Shown here piece by piece: positions 7,603-15,458 of a stretch of 64,000 nucleotides of DNA. Position 1 is the first letter of the stretch. Every line of letters starts with the position of its first letter. Made by a program: the position numbers and the translations under genes. Source of the DNA: an uncultured Clostridia bacterium (lineage in GTDB: Bacteria; Bacillota; Clostridia; Christensenellales; Borkfalkiaceae); contig CASDRK010000018.1 of NCBI GenBank assembly GCA_949283125.1, positions 90,455 through 154,454 of the forward strand, given 5' to 3'. The notes under the pieces were generated by a model that saw only the letters and a list, made by a program, of their open reading frames with translations, was not told the DNA's origin and ran no database searches.

Positions 7603-9081
7603 ATGACTGCAGGCGAAATTGTTTTAGCGCTCGTGCTTCAGGTGGTGCTGATATTTCTCAACGCCATCTTTGCCAGCGCGGAAATCGCGGTTATTTCTGC
7701 CAACTCTACCAAAATGGAAAAGCTTGCCGAGGACGGCAACAAGCGCGCGAAGCGCATATGCCGCCTCACAAAAAACTCTTCCAAATTTCTTTCCACCATT
7801 CAGGTCGCCATAACGCTGGCTTCGCTGCTCGGCTCGGCGTTCGCCGCCGACAGCTTTTCGGAGCCGCTCACAAACGCCATGATAGGCGCGCCCGGCCCCG
7901 AAAACAGCCAGTATTATAATGTTGTGAGCACCATAGTGATGATAGTCATCACGCTCATCCTTTCGTACTTCTCCATAGTATTCGGCGAGCTCGTCCCCAA
8001 GCGCATAGCCATGCGCAATGCCGAAAAGCTTTCGCTCATACTCTCCGGCATACTCACGTTCGTGTCATATGCCTTCGCACCCTTCGTATGGCTGCTCACG
8101 GTGTCCGCAAACGGCATTCTCCGTCTCATCGGCATCAAGCCCGAAGACTCGGGCGAGGAAGTAACCGAAGAGGAGATCATGCTCATGGCCGAAGCCGGCA
8201 GCGAGAAGGGCTCCATCGACGAAAAGGAGAACGAGTTCATTCAGAACATCTTCGAATTCAAGGAAAACGACGTGGGCGAAGTGTGCACGCACCGCAAGGA
8301 CGTGGACTTTTTGTTCGAGCGTGACGATCTCTCCGTGTGGGAGGAGACCATCAAGCAGTCCAGCCATACATATTATCCCGTCTGCGGCAAGGACGTGGAC
8401 GACGTGGTGGGCGTGCTCAACACCAAGATATATTTCCGTCTCAAGGACAAATCAAGGGAAAACGTGCGCGCGCAGGCCGTCATGCCCCCCGTGTTCATTT
8501 CCGAAACCATGCAGGCAGACGACCTGTTCTACCGCATGAAGACCACGCGCGAATACTTTGCCGTGGTGCTTGACGAATACGGCGGCATCAACGGCATAAT
8601 AACCATACACGACCTCATCGAACTGCTCGTTGGCGACCTGCACGAAAAGGGCGAAGCCCCCGATTACGAAATCAAAAAGACGGGCGAGGACACGTGGGAA
8701 GTCACCGGCCTTGCGCCCTTCGACGAAGTAATCGAGGCGATGGATATAAAACTCTCCGAAGAGGAGAAGGCCGAAGACGATTACGAAACCTTCGGCGGCT
8801 ACGTCTGCGAGATGCTCGGCGAAGTGCCCGACGACGGCACCGCTCCCGAATGCGAAAACGAGCTTGTAAAGGTACAGGTGCTGCTCGTGGAAGAGCACCG
8901 CATCGAAAAGATGCGCATAACCAAAAAGCAAAAGCCTGCCGAATCCGACGACGAGGACGACGACAAAAAGTTCCGCCTGTTCAGAAAGGACAGGGAGGAA
9001 GAGGATAAGGAGCAGGACGCCGCCGAAAAGCAGGACGGCGGCAAAACGCCTTCCGAAGTTTCGCCCTCCGGCTCAGACTGA
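7603..9081 (+). CDS. CNNM/CorC (HlyC) family transporter with CBS domains
   Basis: 492-residue membrane protein of the DUF21-CBS family, linked to Mg2+ or other divalent cation transport. Residues 1-190 hold the hydrophobic CNNM domain, starting LALVLQVVLIFLNAIFASAE, with about four membrane segments. A tandem CBS pair spans about 215-345 (VLDEYGGINGIITIHDLIE closes the second), followed by the CorC_HlyC domain at about 355-440 and a charged Lys/Glu/Asp-rich tail. The ATG has no clear ribosome site (GAAATTG just before it), which is unusual here. The gene stands alone behind a structured leader and ends at a strong terminator. Confidence 0.88.
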   Translation: MTAGEIVLALVLQVVLIFLNAIFASAEIAVISANSTKMEKLAEDGNKRAKRICRLTKNSSKFLSTIQVAITLASLLGSAFAADSFSEPLTNAMIGAPGPENSQYYNVVSTIVMIVITLILSYFSIVFGELVPKRIAMRNAEKLSLILSGILTFVSYAFAPFVWLLTVSANGILRLIGIKPEDSGEEVTEEEIMLMAEAGSEKGSIDEKENEFIQNIFEFKENDVGEVCTHRKDVDFLFERDDLSVWEETIKQSSHTYYPVCGKDVDDVVGVLNTKIYFRLKDKSRENVRAQAVMPPVFISETMQADDLFYRMKTTREYFAVVLDEYGGINGIITIHDLIELLVGDLHEKGEAPDYEIKKTGEDTWEVTGLAPFDEVIEAMDIKLSEEEKAEDDYETFGGYVCEMLGEVPDDGTAPECENELVKVQVLLVEEHRIEKMRITKKQKPAESDDEDDDKKFRLFRKDREEEDKEQDAAEKQDGGKTPSEVSPSGSD

Positions 9082-9120
9082 CGGCGCCGTCGTCCGGCGC
9101 TCCGCCGCCCGCAAATAACC

Positions 9121-9157
9121 GGCGCGGACTGCATCTGCAGTCCGCGCCTTTATTTTT
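9121..9157 (+). terminator. Terminator of the CNNM/CorC gene
   Basis: 13-bp inverted repeat 9121-9133 with 9136-9148, tiny loop, then TTTATTTTT. It lies between two convergent genes. Confidence 0.8.
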
Positions 9158-9194
9158 GTACAGCTTTCAATTTGCCGCGCGCTCCGCCTTCGGC

Positions 9195-10175
9195 TCACGC
9201 GGTTATTTCAAAGGGATTTACTTTGCCTTCGCCGAACGCGTTCATGCTCTTCAGCGCGCACTCCACCATGGCGGAGGTGGCCTCCTCGGTAAAGAAGGCA
9301 TAGTGCGAGGTGAATATCACGTTGGGGAATTGTTTCAGATAAAATATGTCCCGCTTGTCCACTATCCTCGCGCGCAGGTCTATGTGCGCCACGCCGTCCT
9401 CGGCCTCGATCGTGTCCAGCCCCGCGCCGCCTACCTTCTGGCTCTCCAGCGCGGCTATCAGCGCGTCGGTGTCCACAAGTCCGCCGCGCGCGGTGTTTAT
9501 CAGCAGCACGCCGTCCTTCATCTTCGCTATGGCTGCGGCGTCTATCATGTGTCTGTTTTGCGGGGTCAGCGGCACGTGCAGGGTTATTATGTCGCTCTCT
9601 TTGTATATCGTGTCGAGGTCGGTCATCTCCGCGCCGTCGGCCGGCTCTTTGGCAAAGGGATCGTATGCAAGCACGCGGCAGCCGAATCCCTGCAGATTGC
9701 CTATCACCGCCCGGCCTATCTTGCCCGCGCCTATTACGCCCACGGTCAGATTTCTCATCTCCCTGCCGCACATGCCGTCCAGCGAAAAATCGTTCACCAG
9801 CGCGCGGCATACCGAAATTTTCGCCTTGCGCAGCAGCATCAGCATCAGCATTACCGCAAAGTCGGCAACGTTGTAGGGCTCGTAATATGCGTTGCTCACG
9901 CGTATTCCGCAGCGCCTGCACGCATCCAGATCTATGTGGTTGAACCCTACCGTGCGCGTGGCCAGAAATTTCACGCCCAGCCCCGCAAGTCTCTCTATCA
10001 TGGGTGCGGACAAATCGGAAAATCCCAGCGTGGTCACGCCCTCGCAGCCCGCTGCGCGGTCAACGTTGCCGGCCGTCAGATTGTCGGCGCACAGCTCAAC
10101 TTCCAGTCCGTATCGTCCCGCCCTCTCAAAGTCCTTCAGTTCGTAATCTTTTACTTCGAACGCGGCTACCTTCAT
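9195..10175 (-). CDS. D-2-hydroxyacid dehydrogenase, D-lactate dehydrogenase type
   Basis: 326-residue NAD-dependent dehydrogenase that reduces an alpha-keto acid, most likely pyruvate, to the D-hydroxy acid. The Rossmann motif is VGVIGAGKIGRAV, the catalytic Arg lies in NTARGGLVD, the Glu follows in the next segment, and the catalytic His is in TSHYAFFTEEA. The order and spacing resemble D-LDH and VanH. Although VanH is close in sequence, no vanA-type ligase is beside it and the window's ddl looks D-Ala specific, so fermentation or redox balance is the better guess. It has its own promoter at 10219-10247 and an AGGAG ribosome site. Confidence 0.85.
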   Translation of the reverse strand: MKVAAFEVKDYELKDFERAGRYGLEVELCADNLTAGNVDRAAGCEGVTTLGFSDLSAPMIERLAGLGVKFLATRTVGFNHIDLDACRRCGIRVSNAYYEPYNVADFAVMLMLMLLRKAKISVCRALVNDFSLDGMCGREMRNLTVGVIGAGKIGRAVIGNLQGFGCRVLAYDPFAKEPADGAEMTDLDTIYKESDIITLHVPLTPQNRHMIDAAAIAKMKDGVLLINTARGGLVDTDALIAALESQKVGGAGLDTIEAEDGVAHIDLRARIVDKRDIFYLKQFPNVIFTSHYAFFTEEATSAMVECALKSMNAFGEGKVNPFEITA

Positions 10176-10218
10176 CCTGTCTCTCCTTTATTTTTCATGT
10201 ATTCAGACGTACGCTCAT

Positions 10219-10247
10219 ACAATACCACTCTCCGCGCGATTTGTCAA
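10219..10247 (-). promoter_or_regulatory. Promoter of the D-hydroxyacid dehydrogenase
   Basis: On the minus strand TTGACA (10247-10242), 17 bp, then TATTGT (10224-10219). The leader is about 45 nt. Confidence 0.7.
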
Positions 10248-10251
10248 TGCC

Positions 10252-10316
10252 CGCGCGTTTTTTTTCGCGCACTGTTGCAATCAGTTGACAATTTAACACG
10301 CGCGTTTTTTTTCGCG
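10252..10316. repeat. Two identical 18-bp direct repeats upstream of the dehydrogenase promoter
   Basis: CGCGCG, eight T, then CGCG occurs at 10252-10269 and again at 10299-10316, 47 bp apart. The first copy lies 5 bp upstream of the -35 box of the minus-strand promoter, so the pair could be an operator. No regulator is assigned. Confidence 0.5.
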
Positions 10317-10388
10317 AACGGTTTCGGCTTCCATGCAAAGGCTGCGCGCCCGTCGGGCGGGCCGTTAAAATTTTTTTGTTTCAAACGT

Positions 10389-10418
10389 TTGACAAATGCC
10401 TGCGCCATCGTTTATAAT
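10389..10418 (+). promoter_or_regulatory. Promoter of the T-box-trpB unit
   Basis: TTGACA at 10389-10394 and TATAAT at 10413-10418 with an 18-bp spacer. Transcription would start near 10425, just before the T-box stem I. Confidence 0.8.
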
Positions 10419-10439
10419 GATTTCAATTTAATAGACTAA

Positions 10440-10702
10440 ATCGGCGAAGTAAAGAGTAATCTGCAAATGGCGGGCTGTCAAGAGAGTTCCCGGCGGTGGA
10501 AAGGGAGCGCCTTCCGCAGATGAATGGGTTACGGAGAGCGGGCGTGAAGGGGCAAAAAGCCCTGCGTAGCGTCCGACGGGTCTTTCCCGTTACAGAAAGA
10601 GGGCATTGTCTGATGCCCGTAAACAAGGCCGCGCTCGCGGTGAAATTGGGTGGCAACACGGATATATTCGTCCCAAACGGATATTATCCGTGTGTTTTTT
10701 TA
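10440..10702 (+). promoter_or_regulatory. Tryptophan-specific T-box riboswitch
   Basis: Leader that senses uncharged tRNA-Trp and allows transcription of the next gene when tryptophan is short. Stem I contains AGAGAG at 10481-10486. Its arms ATCTGC (10459-10464) and GCAGAT (10516-10521) are followed by GAA and the specifier codon TGG at 10525-10527, which reads Trp. The conserved T-box GGGTGGCAACACGG lies at 10648-10661. The terminator stem 10656-10664 with 10685-10693 is followed by seven T. The TGG specifier agrees with the downstream tryptophan synthase gene. Confidence 0.92.
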
Positions 10703-10799
10703 TACGGAGCTCGCCGTTCCGCCGCCCGTCGGGTTTAGGGCTATTAAAATATTGCGGTTTGCGGCGCTCGCCGCGGCGGACTAAAGGAGGTAAAACAAA

Positions 10800-12173
10800 A
10801 TGTCTGCAAACAAAATCCCCTACAAAATGTATCTTTCCGAAGAGGAGATGCCCAAAACCTGGCTCAACTTAAAGGCGTTCATGCCCGAAGATCACGCGCC
10901 CTTTTTAAATCCCGCCACGGGCAGACCGTGCACGGCGGACGAGCTGGAGCGTGTGTTCTGCCGCGAATGCGTGGAACAGGAGCTCAACTGCACGGACAGG
11001 GAGATAGAGATCCCCGAAGGCATACGCTCTTTTTATGCAAATTTCCGCCCGTCGCCCCTCGTGCGCGCCTATTTTCTCGAAAAGGCTCTCGATACCCCCG
11101 CGGAGATATACTATAAGTTCGAAGGCAACAACACGTCGGGTTCGCACAAGCTCAACTCCGCCGTCGCGCAGGCCTACTACGCAAAGCGTCAGGGTCTGAA
11201 GTCCGTCACGACCGAAACGGGCGCGGGGCAGTGGGGCACGGCTCTGGCCATGGCCTGCGCCTTTTACGGGCTGGATCTGCAGGTGTTCATGGTCAAAACT
11301 TCCTACGAGCAGAAACCCTACCGCAGGGAAGTCATGCGCACTTACGGCGCGTCCGTCACGCCCTCGCCCTCGTCCACGACCAGGGCGGGCAGGGATATCC
11401 TCGCCCGGTTCCCCGGCACGGGCGGTTCGCTCGGCTGCGCCATAGCCGAAGCCGTGGAAAGGGCGCTCGATACCCCCGATTGCCGCTATGTACTCGGCTC
11501 CGTGCTCGACCACGTCCTGCTTCATCAGACGGTGATAGGGCTGGAGAGCAAGACAGTCCTCGACAAATACGGCGTCCGTCCCGACGTGGTGATAGGCTGC
11601 GTTGGCGGCGGCTCCAACTTCGGCGGGCTCATCGCGCCGTATATGGCGGAAAAGCTTCAGGGCAAAAACAATATCGACTTCGTCGGCGTCGAGCCGGCAA
11701 GCTGTCCTTCCATGTCCCGCGGGCGTTACGCCTACGACTTCTGCGACAGCGCAAAGATAACCCCCCTCGCCAAGATGTACACGCTCGGCTGCGGGTTCAT
11801 GCCCTCGCCCGACCATGCCGGCGGGCTGCGCTACCACGGCATGAGCCCCGTGGTCTCAAAGCTTTACCACGACGGCTATATGCGCGTTGAAGCGGTAAAG
11901 CAGACCCAAGTTTTTGCCGCTGCCGAACGCTTTGCAAAATGCGAAGGCATACTGCCCGCCCCCGAATCCGCCCATGCGGTCAAGGTCGCCGTGGACGAGG
12001 CGATAAAGTGCAGGGAGAGCGGCGAAAGAAAAGTCATCCTCTTCGGTCTCACCGGAACGGGCTATTTCGATCTCGCCGCCTACAAGTCGTATAACGACGG
12101 CACCATGAAGGACTACGTCCCCGACGAGGCCGACCTCGCGCGCGGCTTTGCAAGCCTGCCAGCCATTGACTGA
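10800..12173 (+). CDS. trpB: Tryptophan synthase beta chain, TrpB2 type
   Basis: 457-residue PLP enzyme that makes tryptophan from indole and serine. FEGNNTSGSHKLNSA holds the PLP lysine, ETGAGQWG is the next active-site strand, and GCVGGGSNFGGL binds the cofactor phosphate. The length and the N-terminal extension (about 50 residues, FMPEDHAPFLNP) mark the TrpB2 class rather than the TrpA-partnered TrpB1 of about 400 residues. AAAGGAGG lies nine nt before the ATG. No trpA or other trp gene is adjacent, so indole salvage is plausible. Expression is set by the Trp T-box just upstream. Confidence 0.92.
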   Translation: MSANKIPYKMYLSEEEMPKTWLNLKAFMPEDHAPFLNPATGRPCTADELERVFCRECVEQELNCTDREIEIPEGIRSFYANFRPSPLVRAYFLEKALDTPAEIYYKFEGNNTSGSHKLNSAVAQAYYAKRQGLKSVTTETGAGQWGTALAMACAFYGLDLQVFMVKTSYEQKPYRREVMRTYGASVTPSPSSTTRAGRDILARFPGTGGSLGCAIAEAVERALDTPDCRYVLGSVLDHVLLHQTVIGLESKTVLDKYGVRPDVVIGCVGGGSNFGGLIAPYMAEKLQGKNNIDFVGVEPASCPSMSRGRYAYDFCDSAKITPLAKMYTLGCGFMPSPDHAGGLRYHGMSPVVSKLYHDGYMRVEAVKQTQVFAAAERFAKCEGILPAPESAHAVKVAVDEAIKCRESGERKVILFGLTGTGYFDLAAYKSYNDGTMKDYVPDEADLARGFASLPAID

Positions 12174-12239
12174 CGACGGATACGGCCGTCCGTAACGTAA
12201 AATAAATTCACATATTTTGCAAATTCTTTACATTTTGCA

Positions 12240-12268
12240 TTGACTTGCACTCCGCCCCGTGATAGAAT
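12240..12268 (+). promoter_or_regulatory. Promoter of the CE12 lipoprotein gene
   Basis: TTGACT at 12240-12245, 17 bp, TAGAAT at 12263-12268. The -10 context TGATAGAAT also occurs at the last lipoprotein gene of the window (62692-62700). Confidence 0.7.
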
Positions 12269-12321
12269 ATTCATGCGGGCGGAGTTTCCCTTTGCCTGCT
12301 TCTGAAAAAAGGAGAAATGCA

Positions 12322-14400
12322 ATGAAAAACAAGTTCAAAAAGCTCATTGTCGGATTGCTGTCCCTTGTTATGGCGTTCGGCACGTTTGCATTTGTCGCCT
12401 GCGGCGACGATGCGGATCCCGGCGACGGTCAGCAAAACGACCAGACCGACGGCGAGACCCCGGGTGGCGAGGAGAACCCCGGCGACGACGAGACCCCGGG
12501 CGGAGAGGAGAACCCCGGCGGTGAGGAGAACCCCGGCGGTGAGGAGAACCCCGGCGGCGGGGACGACACGCCCGTTCTTCCCACCGACAAGACGCCCACG
12601 ATATACCTTGCCGGCGATTCCACCGTCAAAACCTATTCCGACTCCCAGTTCATCGGCGGATGGGGACAGTATCTCGACCTGTTCCTCGACAGCCAGATAG
12701 TCGTTGCAAACGCCGCGCAAGGCGGACGCAGCACGCGCTCGTTCATCAACGAGGGCAGGCTGTACAACATCGACGACCCCGAATACAGCTACAACTTCTC
12801 CGAAAATAACGGCAACTCCATCGAGGATGTGATCAAGGAGGGGGATTTCCTCTTCATTCAGTTCGGTCACAACGACGACGACACCAAAAAGGAAAGCTCG
12901 TATTCCACGATGTACAACCGCATGGTTCCCCTCGGCACTCCCGACGAGAACGGCATATATCCCACCGTCGAACCCACCGAGGACATGAAAAAGCCCACCA
13001 CATATCTCCCCGAAGAGTACACCTCCAACGTGTCCGACACGGCAGGCGCTCTGGAGGAGATAGCAAAATACGGCTCCGAATACTATGCCTACGACAGCGG
13101 CGCAACGTATAAGGGCTATTTGAAAGTTTACGTCGACTTCGCTCGCGAAGCGGGCGCCACGCCCGTGCTCGTCACGCCCGTGGCAAGAACGGGCTTCAAT
13201 TCCGACGGCACGCTCAAGGACGGCCCCGGCCGCCACGGCGACGATTTCGCATACGTCAAGGCCGTGCGCCAGCTCGCCGACGAGGAGGACGTTCTGCTCG
13301 TCGATCTGTTCGATTACACCAAGACCGTGCTCGAAACCGCCGGCCCGAGCTATGCGGACTATCTGATGGCGCTCGTTCCCAACGACCTCACCGGCACGTG
13401 GCCCACCGATTACGACAATATCTACGGCAATGCGGAACTGGGGTTTGAAAAGATAGAAGGCACGCACTACAACAAGTACGGCGCGTTCATAACCGCGGCA
13501 GCCGTCGCGCAGACCATAGTCGAGTGCGGCGCGTCCGTAACCGCCAACGACGGCAAGGAATATTTCAACTTTGCTTCGCACGTGCTCGCCGAGCCCGAAC
13601 AGTTCGTGGATCCCTCCAACCGCATGCCCATATCCACCGTGGCAAAGGTTGAAGACGTTCTCGACAAAGTCAGCGTCACCAATCCCGACAGGGTCTACAA
13701 GCAGGCCGACGAAGTCATCGCCGCAATCGATGCCCTCGTTGCAAAGGGCCCCGTCACGGCGGAAAATTATCTTGCGCTTCAGCCCGAATGCGAAGCCGTC
13801 CGCGCGGAGTACGAGTCGCTCAACTTCGACATCAGAAAGGACGTCACCAACTACGACAAGCTTGTGGAGATGGAGGAGGCGATAGCCGCGCAGATCGAGG
13901 CGGCCAGACCCAAGCCCGTCGAAGTGATAACGCTCGACGCAAGCGCCGCCGTCGGCGCGGCCGCGGCGGACGGCAAAACGTATGTCAGCGGCCCCGTCAC
14001 CGTGGGCGATCATGTGTTCAGCTTCTCCTCCGGCGATATGGAGATCAGAACAAATTACAAATCTTCGCCCTTCGACTATGGCGGAAAGACCTATCAGGCC
14101 ACCACTCAGTGCATATACATACCGGGCAGTTCCAACCTTACGTCTTCCGCAAAAAGATATATTGAATTTACCGTCGAAGGTCCCTGCACCATAACTGTTG
14201 CCGCGCAGTCTACAAACGCGTCGCAGGTCAGAAACGTTCAGCTCGTCGGCGTGGCTTCCAACACCGTGCTCGGCACGTTCGAGGCCGCGGCGGGCACCAC
14301 CGTCACCTCCGTGGAAGTTGCCGAAGGCGGCACCTATCGTCTCGGCTCTGCGGGAAGCGGCATCGCGGTCTATTATGTCATAATAGAATATTTTGAATGA
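12322..14400 (+). CDS. Surface lipoprotein with CE12/rhamnogalacturonan acetylesterase-like SGNH domain
   Basis: 693-residue exported lipoprotein. The signal peptide ends in FAFVAC, so Cys at about residue 29 would be lipidated. A Gly-Glu-Pro linker (repeats of PGGEEN) covers about residues 35-80. The SGNH hydrolase domain follows: YLAGDSTVKTY (catalytic Ser), NAAQGGRSTRSF, FIQFGHND, and the Asp/His block EGTHYNKYG near residue 390, as in family CE12 esterases that deacetylate pectin or rhamnogalacturonan. The last 250 residues hold a helical segment and a beta-rich domain that may bind glycans. I took ATG 12322 (GGAG six nt upstream) over an earlier in-frame start. With the pectate lyase at 31.8 kb it suggests pectin use. 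Confidence 0.82.
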   Translation: MKNKFKKLIVGLLSLVMAFGTFAFVACGDDADPGDGQQNDQTDGETPGGEENPGDDETPGGEENPGGEENPGGEENPGGGDDTPVLPTDKTPTIYLAGDSTVKTYSDSQFIGGWGQYLDLFLDSQIVVANAAQGGRSTRSFINEGRLYNIDDPEYSYNFSENNGNSIEDVIKEGDFLFIQFGHNDDDTKKESSYSTMYNRMVPLGTPDENGIYPTVEPTEDMKKPTTYLPEEYTSNVSDTAGALEEIAKYGSEYYAYDSGATYKGYLKVYVDFAREAGATPVLVTPVARTGFNSDGTLKDGPGRHGDDFAYVKAVRQLADEEDVLLVDLFDYTKTVLETAGPSYADYLMALVPNDLTGTWPTDYDNIYGNAELGFEKIEGTHYNKYGAFITAAAVAQTIVECGASVTANDGKEYFNFASHVLAEPEQFVDPSNRMPISTVAKVEDVLDKVSVTNPDRVYKQADEVIAAIDALVAKGPVTAENYLALQPECEAVRAEYESLNFDIRKDVTNYDKLVEMEEAIAAQIEAARPKPVEVITLDASAAVGAAAADGKTYVSGPVTVGDHVFSFSSGDMEIRTNYKSSPFDYGGKTYQATTQCIYIPGSSNLTSSAKRYIEFTVEGPCTITVAAQSTNASQVRNVQLVGVASNTVLGTFEAAAGTTVTSVEVAEGGTYRLGSAGSGIAVYYVIIEYFE
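12450..12556 (+). repeat. In-frame tandem repeat encoding the PGGEEN linker
   Basis: An 18-bp unit (GGCGGTGAGGAGAACCCC and variants) recurs, with three near-identical copies at about 12502-12555 and diverged copies before them. It encodes a flexible acidic tether between lipid anchor and enzyme and is prone to copy-number change. Confidence 0.75.
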
Positions 14401-14412
14401 GCCTTTACGGTC

Positions 14413-14458
14413 AAGCGCTGCGGCGCGGACATTTTGTCCGCGCCGCTTTGCGCTTTTT
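14413..14458 (+). terminator. Terminator of the CE12 lipoprotein gene
   Basis: A 12-bp stem 14420-14431 with 14435-14446 is extended by an outer AAGCGC/GCGCTT pair and followed by TTTTT. Confidence 0.8.
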
Positions 14459-14470
14459 CGGGAAAAAGCA

Positions 14471-14499
14471 TTGCAAAACATGCAAGCCTTTGGTATAAT
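14471..14499 (+). promoter_or_regulatory. Promoter of the exonuclease-rsmF pair
   Basis: TTGCAA at 14471-14476, 17 bp, TATAAT at 14494-14499. The coding ATG begins only 8 nt after the -10 box, so the transcript would have almost no leader. Confidence 0.7.
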
Positions 14500-14507
14500 A
14501 AAGGGGT

Positions 14508-15458
14508 ATGAATTTAGTCTTTTTCGATATCGAATGCGCCAGCGTGCACAAGACCACCGCCAAGATATGCGCCTTCGGTTACGTCGTGTGCGACGAACAG
14601 TTCAATATCATAAAAAAGGAGGACATCCTCATCAATCCCAAGGGCGGGTTTCATCTCACCGACCGGCGCGGGGAGAAGGGGATAGAGCTCCCCTACGACT
14701 ATTCGGAATTCAAAAAGCATCCGCCCTTTCCCGCGGTATATTCCTTCATCAAGGAGCTTCTGGAAGACAAAAACAACCTCGTTTTCGGCCACGCCATCAT
14801 GAACGACGTGAAGTATCTCGATCTGGAGACCAGGCGCTTTCATCTTCCGCCCTTCAATTTCAGCTTTTCCGACAGTCAGATAATGTACATGACGCACATA
14901 AACGACTTTTCGCGCCAGTTCGGGCTGGAGTACATAACGGCCAATCTCAATGTGGACTTCACCCCCCACCGCGCCGCAGACGACGCCTACGCCACGATGA
15001 AGATAGTGGAAGAGCTCTGCCGTCTGCGCGGAGTTTCGCCGCTCGGCATAGACGCCGACCTCGGCATAAAGCGCGGCAGAATAAGCGGGCACAATGCCGT
15101 AAAGCCCTCGTCGCGCGCATTCGACGGATATGTAAGGGAGCGCGCGGCCGCGCGCGAGCGCCGCAGCCGCAACCGCACAAAGTTTTACATTTATCTCAGC
15201 CGCCGTAAGCGCAAAAAGTCCGGCCCGCTGTTCGGTCAGGTGTTCACATTTTCGCGCAATATCGAAGACGACGTAGATACTTCCATCCCCCTCGTGGGCG
15301 AAATTTACGAAAAGGGCGGCACATACACTCAAAAGCTCAACGAATGCACCGTGTACGTCTGTCAGGATAACGACGACACCGTCCGCACGAAAAACGCCCG
15401 CCAGCTCGGCGACATGCGCATAACCGATGTGGCGGGGCTGAAGGAGCTACTGAAATGA
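14508..15458 (+). CDS. DEDDh 3'-5' exonuclease with C-terminal BRCT-like domain
   Basis: 316-residue DnaQ-like exonuclease. The DEDDh residues appear as FDIE (residues 6-9), the Asp in HAIMNDVKYL near 105, and HRAADDA near 160. Residues about 180-230 are basic. The last 80 residues (from SGPLFGQVFTFS) resemble a BRCT domain, a pairing seen in DNA-repair and PolIII-epsilon-like exonucleases. The substrate cannot be fixed from sequence. The start lies directly behind a promoter, with AAGGGG in the 8-nt gap. The stop overlaps the rsmF start in an ATGA. Confidence 0.82.
   Translation: MNLVFFDIECASVHKTTAKICAFGYVVCDEQFNIIKKEDILINPKGGFHLTDRRGEKGIELPYDYSEFKKHPPFPAVYSFIKELLEDKNNLVFGHAIMNDVKYLDLETRRFHLPPFNFSFSDSQIMYMTHINDFSRQFGLEYITANLNVDFTPHRAADDAYATMKIVEELCRLRGVSPLGIDADLGIKRGRISGHNAVKPSSRAFDGYVRERAAARERRSRNRTKFYIYLSRRKRKKSGPLFGQVFTFSRNIEDDVDTSIPLVGEIYEKGGTYTQKLNECTVYVCQDNDDTVRTKNARQLGDMRITDVAGLKELLK

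Noticed and set aside
9195-10175. vanH-type gene with ddl as a glycopeptide-resistance system
   Set aside because: The genes are far apart, no vanX is present, and the ligase omega-loop tyrosine indicates D-Ala-D-Ala specificity.
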